This document shows, one piece after another, positions 23,443-33,843 of a stretch of DNA of 64,000 bases. This DNA is from Polytrichum commune (lineage: Eukaryota > Streptophyta > Polytrichopsida > Polytrichales > Polytrichaceae): NCBI GenBank assembly GCA_950295325.1, contig OX485805.1, positions 56,134,758 through 56,198,757 on the forward strand. The letters are read 5' to 3'. Positions within the stretch are counted from its first letter, which is position 1. Each line of letters begins with the position of its first letter. Both the position numbers and the translations under genes were made by a program. The notes below the pieces were generated by a model. The model saw only the letters and a list, made by a program, of their open reading frames with translations. It did no database searches and had not been told where the DNA came from.

Positions 23443-23451
23443 GTGGTTTCG

Positions 23452-24655
23452 AGTGTAGTATCGCGCCACTGTTTCATCCACAAAACGAGCATAAAATTGA
23501 GTCTTGGGTGGCAATGACAATCATGTCCGATTGCAGAGCAGACAAAGTTGGTTTATCTATTTCCTCTTGTGGGTGGACCTCAAGGCTCCGTAAGCTTGGG
23601 CGACGAGCGGTAAATGACGAGGAGAGACGCACTTCATAAAAGCAGGATGGCACAGTTCAACATCGTATCCATGACGCACTTATTTGCTACAGTAGAATTC
23701 ATCCTAATCTTTCAAACAGTAATGAAAATGTTTCTATTAATTAATGAAGTAAAGTAAGTAGTAGGTACCTACACTGAACTGTTGCTCCCATGAGCGTAGG
23801 TAACGCTTCGATTCGCTTGTCTACCACCTTGTCCCGAAGATTCCTTCCCTGTTATCCTCCAAGTTAATAGGAGACGACAATTCCGGACACTGAGTCACCG
23901 GCACCGATTGGCGATATCCTACAAGAGCCCTCCATTTACAATACAGTAGTTACTGCTGCATCTTTGCAAATTCCTGTTACTGAAGCGTAACAACAATCCA
24001 ATGAGAATCCTGCAGCTTGGCTGGATGCTCGCATTGGGCTCGTATCTGTGCCTTGTACACATGGATCAGCTATATATCTATATGTAACGATTATCTAAAT
24101 ATAATGACGGGCGTGGAGGGTAGGGTCCAAGTAACAATTCATGGGTTCCGCATTTTCAGACGGACATTGGTTTTACATACTTACGGAGAATACAGATGTA
24201 TTTACATATACGACCGACTAATGAGCCCCAGATCAACACATCACGAGTCTGTCTGCACGGCTAGGGTGAACCGACTACTACACTCGTACTACCCCCTAGA
24301 AAGCCTATCTTTATGGCATGCGCAACATAGGACCTACACGAGTTGCAATATTGCAAGCCTGGTGTTTCGTTCATAACGATTGCGTATCTTTGTATACGAT
24401 TCCGTCACTGTCTGTGTTTCTTGTACACTCCAAGAATATTCACCTCCATTCAACGGTGCATACATGAAGGAGTAGATTGTCAAAGTCTGGTGTAGATTCT
24501 AGAGATCAGAGCTAAGGACTTTACCACAGACAGATCGAAATTCATCACAAACCAACGTAAGCTTCAAACCTGCTTCAAGCGGGGCCATCGAGAAGCTAAA
24601 ATTCGTCGAATCGAAAGGTGGTTCTCTGCTTCACCTGCAACTATCTCTTACTGAA
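23452..24655. other. Upstream region of the orphan gene
   Basis: No recognised gene. An open frame at 24017-24376 has no usual start or motif. The last 100-300 bases probably hold the promoter and 5' UTR of the next gene. Confidence 0.35.
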
Positions 24656-25552
24656 ATGAACGTTCAGGCTTTAGTGGCGCTTCTGTTTCTGGGCTCTACT
24701 CTAGTCAGTCAGCTTGTCAAGTCTGATACTCTCAAAATTGCCTTAGTTAGCCTCGCCATCGTTATATCCGCTGTGCCGGTGGTCTACGGATTTTACGAGT
24801 TTTTCACATCCCCAAAGTCCAGATGGAAGAGGATAAAATTTGCTGTGCACACAATGGTGTTCTCGGAGAAAAGTGAGGAATACCACTACCTAAACAAACA
24901 AGCCGGGAAGGGAATTTACTGCAACCCGTTTTCCGTGGACAGCCAGGTGTGCAAGCACAGGTACCTAGTGCAATTCAACGGAGCAAAGAGGAAAGTGGAG
25001 TCGGGGTTAAATTTTGACTCGCAAACTTGGAACAACGAAATGTTGATGCTGAAATTAAACTCCCGAGAAGACCAATACCAAGCTCTCGAAGTCATTTCTC
25101 GAGATGACCCGACGATTACAAATGCAGGCGACAAGGAAGGTTACAACGTGGGGTACTTGAACAAACACCAACTCTTGTTTGTCATCATGTCCATACGATG
25201 TGAGTATCGCATCGAATACCGGATCAACTTCCCCAACTTAAGTTTGCAATTGGCCTTCGATGCGGAGGATGAGGTTTCCGAAGTTGTGTTGAACTATGAT
25301 CGAATTGGGTTGCCGATCCGTAGAAATGGAACATGCTCGCTCTCGAATTTCGTCAACATGGTGGACGTCTTTCTCTTCTGCAAGCTTCGAGATCGGACTT
25401 GCTGTTTCATTGTGAAAAAGTCCCGCAAGATCCGAAGCGGGTTCAGATTACACTGTGAAAGCATTTTTGAAGCTTTCGATCAACTTAGGACCGGGTTCAA
25501 TGTTGACTACAGTGATGAAGTCGTTGGGTTCAAGTGTGTCGAGGGCTACTAA
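24656..25552 (+). CDS. Orphan intronless gene, putative membrane-anchored protein
   Basis: A single open frame of 298 residues starts with ATG at 24656 and ends with TAA. I do not recognise a family. Residues about 1-22 (VQALVALLFLGSTLVSQLV) and 26-50 (LKIALVSLAIVISAVPVVYGF) are two hydrophobic segments that could form a membrane hairpin, followed by a basic stretch SPKSRWKRIKF. The remaining 230 residues are mixed charged and hydrophobic, with paired cysteines (VCKH, FCKL, TCCF, HCES) and beta-like alternation. Codon use is balanced and GC is higher than in the flanks, which supports real coding. It could be a lineage-specific gene. The next protein-coding gene on the right is transcribed toward it, with a pseudogene fragment of that gene between them. 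Confidence 0.65.
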   Translation: MNVQALVALLFLGSTLVSQLVKSDTLKIALVSLAIVISAVPVVYGFYEFFTSPKSRWKRIKFAVHTMVFSEKSEEYHYLNKQAGKGIYCNPFSVDSQVCKHRYLVQFNGAKRKVESGLNFDSQTWNNEMLMLKLNSREDQYQALEVISRDDPTITNAGDKEGYNVGYLNKHQLLFVIMSIRCEYRIEYRINFPNLSLQLAFDAEDEVSEVVLNYDRIGLPIRRNGTCSLSNFVNMVDVFLFCKLRDRTCCFIVKKSRKIRSGFRLHCESIFEAFDQLRTGFNVDYSDEVVGFKCVEGY

Positions 25553-25779
25553 GAGCTTTGAAGGCAATCAAAAATCTTCTAGCTTTTCGATTATATCTTC
25601 TTTACATGATTAGGTTTCGCTAATATATCAAAGCCGGGCATTTGTGACGGCCATTTTGACTCATCCTTTACGTGTCCGATGTACTAGTACTCTGATAAAT
25701 TTATGTAAATTCAACGAAGTAGTGATCGTTGACAAATGCAAGATTGCATACGATCAAGTTGACAAGTGCAATATGGCAT

Positions 25780-26285
25780 ACTTTGAGTTTACATCTCTTT
25801 GGGATCCGTGTCTTCCAAACCTTGTCTGTTGACGTGCACTGAGTACGATGTTGATTGCTATAGACCCATGCAAATCTGAGGAGTGGAAGTCTACCATGAA
25901 TGTCGCCGGTTATAATTAATGCAAACATTAGCAACGGTCTAGAAGGCAGCAGACGTAAGAAATTTTGCCTCTTTCTATCTTGATTCCATTTAGTGATTTA
26001 CAGGTAGCACCAGTCTTGACTTAGTAATACTAAAATCGTAGAATTGACAATAATTAAGGAGCCTTAAGCTTATGGGTTTTTTCACACATTGTTAATACAT
26101 GTAGGAGAGAAGTTGTTCTGCATTTTCTGGTGGATACAGTGCAAGGAATTAGGATTATGTGGACAGGCGAGGGAACTCAATTGACCCAAGATATTCCCTT
26201 CTCTGCTGTAAATTATGTGGGACTATTCAAGGATCTGCAAACTCACCATCTCCTATGTCGTTCTTTTTCGGATCCCACTACTATG
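25780..26285 (+). pseudogene. Inverted partial duplicate of MTM1-type carrier exons 6-7
   Basis: The plus strand repeats a stretch of the minus-strand carrier gene that lies about 3 kb to the right. It begins in intron 5 (TTCCAAACCTTGTCT), covers exon 6 (TGCAAACATTAGCAA, GAAGGCAGCA), intron 6 (CCTCTTTCTATCTTG, CCTTAAGCTTATGG) and exon 7 (GTGGATACAGTGCAAGGAAT, CCCTTCTCTGC), and ends in intron 7. Introns are included, so it arose by DNA duplication, not by reverse transcription. The exon-6 part has an in-frame TAA. The 12 bp that contain the exon-7 splice acceptor in the parent gene are absent. It can make no carrier. Confidence 0.85.
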
Positions 26286-27196
26286 TAGTGCGTAGGCTAA
26301 AATATATCCCTAAACCCTAGCCACTTAGTAGTAGTGGTTGACTTGACTTGTTATCCAACATCATGATGAAGTATATGATTGCCTACAATATGCAGTAGAT
26401 GTCAAGCTGAGTATGGAGCTCCTATCTCATCCCCACCTTCAATTTTTGCAATATTTGATGCTTCCCTGCAACATATGCCTCTCACAAATTGTATTGCCCC
26501 TCGTCCGTGTTCCAAATTTCACCGCCACAACACATTTAGGTAAATCATTTTCTGCAACCCCATTGTACATATTTATACTATACCTTATCTTGAAAATTGG
26601 AGGAGACAAACCTTATCTTGGGGCACACAATGGACGAATTCAGTTATTTATGCTTGTAAAGTAACTTCCTTTGTTGTTTTTTTTGGACAGTAAATTATAG
26701 TGGTTCTTTCCTGGTCATGCAATGAGGACAACATTCACCTGCACAGCAGTTTTTCTTTCTCTTGGAGTTTTATTGAATGGCGTAGCCATCACTTTGAGTT
26801 CTCAGTTCACTAAGGTGAATCTCAAGGCCGGAAAAGCAAGGCTCCAGCACTCTTCTTACACCTCATGAACCCAAGGTCTAAAGTTCCTGGTTTCGGATGC
26901 AACCTGCTATTCACCAGAGCAGTGTAATTTGCCAAGTAATCTACAAGGGCAAACAGTACGGATCAGCATCTCCTGGTCACCCTCATTGTGAGGGTTTCAA
27001 TAAGGGATAACTATTACAAAATTCCAATTTTCGTGGGCTTTAAGAATTGGCCAATAAGTGCCTTTTGAATCTAGAATCTTTAAATCCAGATTTAGAATGA
27101 TGTATTTTCATCTGAAATAGGTGAGTGTTGAAGGTGTTGATCCAAATGAGGAAAGCTGGACTTGGTCAATTGGGGCAATAGCATTCTAGTGAATTA
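26286..27196. other. Intergenic DNA between the pseudogene and the carrier gene
   Basis: A 48-codon frame at 26722-26868 begins with a hydrophobic segment (TCTAVFLSLGVLLNGVAI) and follows a TTTTTTTTGGACAG acceptor-like sequence. It could be an exon fragment, but no family is recognised. The part next to 27196 is the 3' flank of the carrier gene. Confidence 0.3.
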
Positions 27197-30100
27197 TCAC
27201 GTCCTGTGAAGGATGTACTTCACAACTTCATAAAATGAAACAACTATTCCAGTAGAGGGCGCGGCCCGTCCAACTCGGGGCCCCACTCCTGTAAACAGAC
27301 CGCGTATTCCTCCTTTCCTGCAAGAATGCCAGCACACTTTCAATGGCATACTTTGCTATCTGGTTTTTACTACACTACTGTCAAGACAACTAAACACAAT
27401 AATGTCCAATCAAGACTCTAGCTATTTAAGGGCCACTTTACACTATGGCCAAGGTCTGTGAACATGAAATTGTCAAGGCCCTTGAAATTCATCTTAAGGC
27501 CATATCAATAAAATTTTGAAATGGAATTGTGTGGTCACAGGCCTTCAAGTATAGTGTAGAGTTATTTGCCGCCAGGATCTCTAACAAACTTCATTTGGAG
27601 ACACACATCCTATTCATGTGGGCCCTTCCACACTTTTAAGTTGTACTGAATGAAAGGCCCCCATGATTTTGGAGACACAAGGTCTCCCGGTTTTGTGTTA
27701 GACCCACATCTTTGAGGTGGACCCTGGTAGACCATAAAACATCAATCATTTCATGGACTCTATGTAGGTCTCCCTTCCGTTCAGATTTCCTGGATGCTGT
27801 AGGACCTCAAGCTCTACTGGAAAATGAAGTGGACCGATCTCCACCTTTTCCACCAATGAGAGATACTAGACTTCAAAGGTCACAAGCTCTCAAAATCAAG
27901 TGTGAAGTGCCCCTAAATTTGACACCTCAATACTGTAGAAGAGATGGCCAGCTATGACGACATTGCAGTAGTAGTGTTAAGCAGCTCATCCTGCGTAATC
28001 AAATTTGTGATAAAGTGATTCACAACCATGCTTGAATTAACATGCCAAGCAGTGGTACCTTCAAGACCCTCCGTCACTGTATGCAGCCACTCATTGCTAG
28101 ATATAGTATGCACCCCTCTCTGACCATTGATCAAACATGACATGATTTTGTCTGTTCATCTGGCTGAATCCTGACCATGGACATCAAAACCTTCAATTTG
28201 CAGGAAAATAATGAGGGTAAATAACACATACCGCCACACTTCAGTAAGAGTCTGCCGAAGGGACATTGACATTGCTTTCATAGGGTCCATCTGTAGAGGA
28301 AAACCAAATGAGTCAATGTGAGCTTTTAAGAGCAACTGGCTGTTAGTCAGATTGTATCTGAGGACTGATCAACCCTCTGGAATGCCTCATGTCAAGTCAT
28401 TTGAAAATATTATGAGAAATGAATGCAATAGTGGTCAAACTTGGTACCAGGCATATGAAGAATGAGACACAGTGACTTGTTATTCGATAATACTCACTGA
28501 CTAAAGTTGAGTGCCATTTGAGGGGTTAAAAACTAGAAAGTTCGAAGACCTCAAATTGGTCTTCATATCAAGCAGGACACAAAAATGTTAACAAGTGTAA
28601 AAGACAACAACTGACCTCAATCTGGCGCCATGTTTTGGCTACATCAAGAGGACATGTGGCTGCTGCAGCAACACCACCCGCAAAAGCACCTGCCATAAAG
28701 TTGGCTCCCAGGACTGCCCCAATATGTGGATCAGGCCCTGAAGTTTCTAGAAGAAATCCCCTTGCCTGCACATAAATTCAGCTTTAGCTACCATGTAGGT
28801 TTCAAAAATATTTCAATGAAATGCTATATTTTATAAATTGAGTATTTGTACTCACACACATCTGAAATTGTGAAAACTGCAAATTATCTATGACCCTTGG
28901 GTAAAACAAGGGTTGGCTGACTAGAATGTCCCACGTCAACTTGTCAAAACATGGAATCATTGATTTTGAGGACAGATTGACAACAGAAAGATAAAGAACT
29001 AGAAGATGGTGAGCTTACAGGTTCTAGGATAGTCCAACATATTGCAGAAAAGGGAACATCCCGGGCCAACTGAGCTCCCATCCCTGTCCACATGACCCTA
29101 ATTCCTTGCACTGTATCCACCATAACTTGCATCAGAAAATGCTGAAGAAGTTGTCTTCTATATGTAATAACAAGCTGTGTAAAATAATCCATAAGCTTAG
29201 GCCTCCTCATTGTCAAGCCTAGTTTTGGGGAATGACCAGGTCATGAACAGCACTATATGTAAATCAATTAATAGAAGCAAGATAGAAAGAGGTAATATAT
29301 CTTACATTTGCTGCCTTCTACACCATTGCTAATGTTTGCATTACGTAAAACTGCCCACATTCCTGGTAAACTTCCACTCCCCACATTTGCTTGGGCCTAT
29401 AGTGATCAAACATCAATTTCAGTGTATATATTGAAAGACAAGGTTTGGAGAAGAAGGTCCCAAAGGAAAGTATTCTTAAGTATACATTACTTTTCATTTA
29501 GTATTTATGTAAATTAAAAAAAGGACATAAACCATGCGTAGTTTAGCAGTACAATCTCAAAATAGATGTGTAGTTAAGTGAATATCATCATCCAGATTTG
29601 TCTGCAAGAACAAATCTGTGCAGATAAACAGTGCGTCCATGCTGATCTAACTGTTATGTTTAGAAGGTAACTGACTAATTCCACAAAAAAGATGCCTCAC
29701 CTGCATACGAGTCTTTGCAAGCTCAAGAGGGGAGCATACTACACATGCAATTGATCGGCCTAAAGAACCCGCTATCAATGGTGCATATGGCTTCAACATT
29801 GGAGAATTCTCCTCCGAGTACTCAACAAGTGATTCCCGAAGTATATCATAACATGGTAAATATATTCCGACCTGGTGCAAAACATATATATTCTATCAGG
29901 TGAATCCTGAGAGCACTGCCAGAAGTTCAAACATCATTCCTTGAAGTGCATTGCTTGAGACATACAAAACCTTCAAATACAATGCCTGGCCTGATAAGCT
30001 ACAAAACGGCCTACAATTGTCTACTGAAAGAAGAAACAGAATCAGAAACAGAAAGACAAGACAAAGTGAACCTACTGTTGGTACTGCAATTGCCAGGGAG

Positions 30101-32103
30101 GCGTTCAAGCCTCTCCACAATCGGAACACACCTTCCTGAATACAACACACAAGAATCCATTTAATGATGCAATTTGAACATGGCCTCCATCAAAATTGGA
30201 TTAGAAAAAAGAGGTAAAAAAAGGTGCCTAAGAGTTGCAAAAGGCTGACTGTATCCTTTCCCTGCCTAGAATGTGAAAACCCTTACATGGCTAAATAACT
30301 CAGGTATTCATTGCATTCCACAGATTTCAGCTGCAAACCCAATCAACTGAAAAAGAGAAATGGTTATGTACACAATCATTTACCTGTTGTGCAACTCTAC
30401 GTATTACATCCCATGTGCCCTTATATGTTTGACCTGCAGGTGGACACGCTGGCCCTTCTCCTGCGGTGATCGCTCTAGGACATGCTGGTGGACATCTTCC
30501 ATCTACAGATACCTGGCCATCAACCACAGAAAGTATTAGACACCTTATTACCTCTCTAAATAGCCACTCATGCACTACAAGAGAAGATAATGGTGCTAGT
30601 GCACCAGAAGTGAACCCACTGCATTAATTTGTCATTCCCTGATTACCTCTATATCTCATTCAGCACCTCACCTCCTTCTATAATTCTCCATTAAAAATAC
30701 AAAATTAAAAAAATCCTCACTGGAGGTGAGACACAGTGATTTCGGGTGTACAAAGGTACTTTTTGATTTTAGCAAGACCTCATTATGAATCTCTGTAAAA
30801 GGAGAATGGAGTCAAAAATGCAGATTGAGGAACATCCAGAAGTGGAGCCTGAACTGTGCTCATAACTTCAAATTTCTAGGTCTTTTGAAAGACCAAATCT
30901 CCACTGTCCAGTCAAGACGACATTAATTTGACTATGAACCTCTATCCTGAACGGAAAAAATTGAAGCCCAAACCCAGTATCACCTATGTTAAGAAGTTTA
31001 AACAGTCCTCTCTAATTAGTGCTGGAAAACTAGCAGGCAACACGAGGTGATACTGAAGGAATTGATGGTGTGGGTCTCCCAGCAATTGTCCTCAGAAGTC
31101 TTGCAAAGGAGCCTATAAAATTTACTAACCCGGGACAAATATAATAAGGCATTTGCATTCCAAAGGAGATGAAGAGGTAGTATGTCGTATTTTTCCAATA
31201 AATCCTCTACCTTAAAAGATCTTGGATCTTCCATTTCACAAGCCTCTTGGTACAATCTACCTGCTCCTTGCGCCTGCAACCTCGTCTGCAAACCACAAGC
31301 TCCAAATGGTTGGCATACAGAACAAGCTACTAGCCTTAATTTGTAATAAGTCAGAATCGTAGAAGAACGTTTTTAAATCGTCTTCAACGTAGATAGGCCA
31401 CTTTTTTCCAATACTCACAATTATAGTTATTCTATTCTAGTAACAGTTTCTAAGAAACAGATAATGTGGGAAATAGAGAGAACCATCAAGTTTCCAACTA
31501 AAAGTAAAGGGAGGGAACACCATCTTCCATATACATTAGAATCGCAACACATGAGGATTGAGTGAGGATTGAGGTCCTACTAGAGAGAAAAATTCCTAGA
31601 TCTGGATACATAAACGTTGGTGATCAAATGTCTAGAATCAACTCCGTGAGCTGATGCATAGCAATATTTCCATGTGGACCTATTCCTTTCCATCAGCACG
31701 CAGTGAAAGGGCGAGTTGCATAAATTATGATGCAAATTATCAAACCAAGCAGAAATTAAAGAACGGTACTGTATGTCCCTGGATGTTAAAAAACACAAAG
31801 TTTTTTTCCACTTAGGTTTTTCCAAACTACCTTTGCAACGTCCAGAGGGTTAACAATGATTGCCGAAATGACGGCTGCGCCTGCAGCAGAAATAGCTCTC
31901 TCTTTAGTGTCCACCTGTCTCACTGGGGAATCAGCCATAGCAACGCGTGCTTCCTTATTCCCTAACAGAGCTCTCACCACATCAAAAATGCCATTAGGAG
32001 AGAACCCTTCTTGCGTCTCCTGGACATGTGAAGAATCCAGTGATGCAACCGCAAGCCCTCGTAATCGAAATGGATCAGATGGTGGCACCATTGCCGCATT
32101 CAT
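27197..32103 (-). CDS. MTM1: Mitochondrial carrier of the MTM1 / SLC25A39-40 type
   Basis: An inner-membrane carrier linked in yeast and plants to manganese delivery to mitochondrial superoxide dismutase and in animals to glutathione import. Ten minus-strand exons are read in order: 32103-31831, 31285-31211, 30512-30384, 30135-30076, 29871-29701, 29396-29306, 29125-29019, 28765-28616, 28290-28232, 27317-27197. They give 411 residues. The three carrier signatures are PLDVAKTR (86-93), PLELAKTR (227-234) and PLDVAKTW (341-348). MWTGMGAQLARDVPFSAICW and GLFTGVGPRVGRA are family hallmarks. Four cysteines (107, 123, 127, 139) lie in the loop that in human SLC25A39 is reported to bind iron-sulfur. 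The third signature has Trp where Arg is usual. The exon 7 acceptor (GATGCAAG before 29125) was chosen by phase and is the least certain junction. Confidence 0.93.
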
Positions 32104-33493
32104 CCGCTTTCAGCCCCGCTACTTAGGTCTCCCACAATTCACCTGCACCCACCCTGCAACTGGGTTCATCAACATCGTCACATCTGTAAGTCATCACACA
32201 CTTCGTAATTAACTGAATCCTGCACTTCCTCACAGGTGCCCCAAGAAACCATCCTTGAATGATATTGCTAGCCTCAGGAGATAGAACAAGACCTTAGCAA
32301 AAAATGCACCTCACGTTATTCAAGAAGAAAGTGGACCAAAAATCTCACACGTGTTGAATATCGAACTACTAACAAGCAAAGTCATCACTTTCTGCCAATT
32401 CTCAATGAGCCAGCGCCTCCATCTATTCGTGTTCTCTGCCAGGAATCTCGGAATTGGATCCATTGAATTTCACCAATTCCAATTTGTTACAAAAAACTTC
32501 TCCTCAAAATTCTCAACCACTGTACTCTCAGCTATCAATCATCCCTTCTTCACATACCATCATATTTTCGTAGCACATCATAATTCTTTCCTCACACATC
32601 ATCCATCACGCTTTCCTAACACATCTTATTTTTTATGTACTTACAGGTGCAGGGTGCGGAAGATCAGTAACTCCCCGAATCGGCTACCACTTCCACAGAC
32701 GAAAAGTTAACTCCAAAACCTGAAAACAGTACAACTCAGAAGTATAAACCCTAAACCCTGAAAGGCCAATCTGATCGCCAATTCAAATTCTTTAACCATC
32801 TCTTCGACTGCAATTCTCAACTCTCACATAAGCTTATGGCTTGCATAAACACTCGCACAAAGAAGGCTCCGAAACACACAGGCTGCCAGCACCCTCGGAA
32901 CCTTTATTCTAGGGTTTGTGATCATAACCGCCAATTTCTGATCAACCACCAGATTGAACCATGCGTGCAATACCTCGATGGAAAGCTCTCGATGCGGCGA
33001 AGAGCGTGAGACAGAGGAGGACGTAATTTGGGGATCGATAGGGAGGAATCTTGCGGCGAAGATGAGCGGGGGTGGCAGCAGGGGAGAAGATTCGAAGGAG
33101 TGCAATTGCTATCGTCGATGGCCTTGCCTTATTCCCCATCCGTTCCCACCGCGTTCCCTTTCGCTTGGCTGCCTGCTAGACACATGGAAGGACACTTGGG
33201 AGAGTCTTCCTCAAGCAACCTTTTCCCACATGATTTTCTGTGGAAATTGCATCCGGGTTCACATATGAGCTCGAGGCTATGATCAAGGTTAAGCGTCTCT
33301 CATTCACCCCAGCCCGAGAACATGTTGTCGTTTCTCTTCAATAAAAATTACACCCCAATCACACTCTCCTTATATTGTTTCAAGTGGAAGCTCTATGGTA
33401 GTCCACGTCGTCAAGCATGTCTTTTACATTCTGTTTTGTGAAGAACTTTTATTTTTATTTTTAACTTTTGGTTGGATTGTTAGAAAACATGTA
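32104..33493 (-). other. Carrier gene 5' leader and promoter region
   Basis: Upstream of the ATG at 32103 on the minus strand. A telo-box-like AAACCCTAAACCCTG (plus strand, about 32744-32758) and a GC-richer, CpG-containing stretch at 32900-33180 suggest the start of transcription lies about 0.9 kb upstream, with a leader intron. Open frames here show no motif. Confidence 0.4.
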
Positions 33494-33841
33494 CTCCCTC
33501 CGTCTCAGAATAATATCGTGATTTGCTTAATTTGGTTGTTTTAAGGCCAGTTTGTCTCCACACTTTGTAACACACTTTTAATGCTGACGCAACATGTCTT
33601 GGACACCATGCTTATATTAGAAGGTTTGGTCCTGCCCAGGTGGCATAGTTGGAGCCGTAGTGGGAGTAAAGGGAAAGTAGAGCCAGCCTAGTTCAAGAAG
33701 CAGCAAGGAACTTACAAGGTCCTTTTTGTGCACGCCTTTGACTTGTCATTTATTGTGAAACAACCTTTTTTAGCAAATCAAGGTATTTTTTTGAGACAGA
33801 TTTTTCAAGCAAATCACGATATTATTCTGAGACGGAGGGAG
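33494..33841. mobile_element. Stowaway-like MITE
   Basis: The 348-bp element starts CTCCCTCCGTCTCAGAATAA and ends with the reverse complement, TTATTCTGAGACGGAGGGAG, flanked on both sides by TA (33492-33493 and 33842-33843). The terminal inverted repeat runs on through ATATCGTGATTTGCTT, about 35 bp with no mismatch. TA targets and CTCCCTCCGT ends are the textbook Stowaway (Tc1/mariner) signature. It has no coding capacity. It lies upstream of the carrier gene. Confidence 0.9.
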
Positions 33842-33843
33842 TA

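Noticed and set aside
24017-24376. 119-codon plus-strand frame before the orphan gene
   Set aside because: Composition and content look non-coding and no motif is visible.
29140-29165. Carrier exon 7 starting at the CTTCTTCAG acceptor
   Set aside because: It would begin in phase 0 while exon 6 ends in phase 1, causing a frameshift; the downstream AG keeps the frame.
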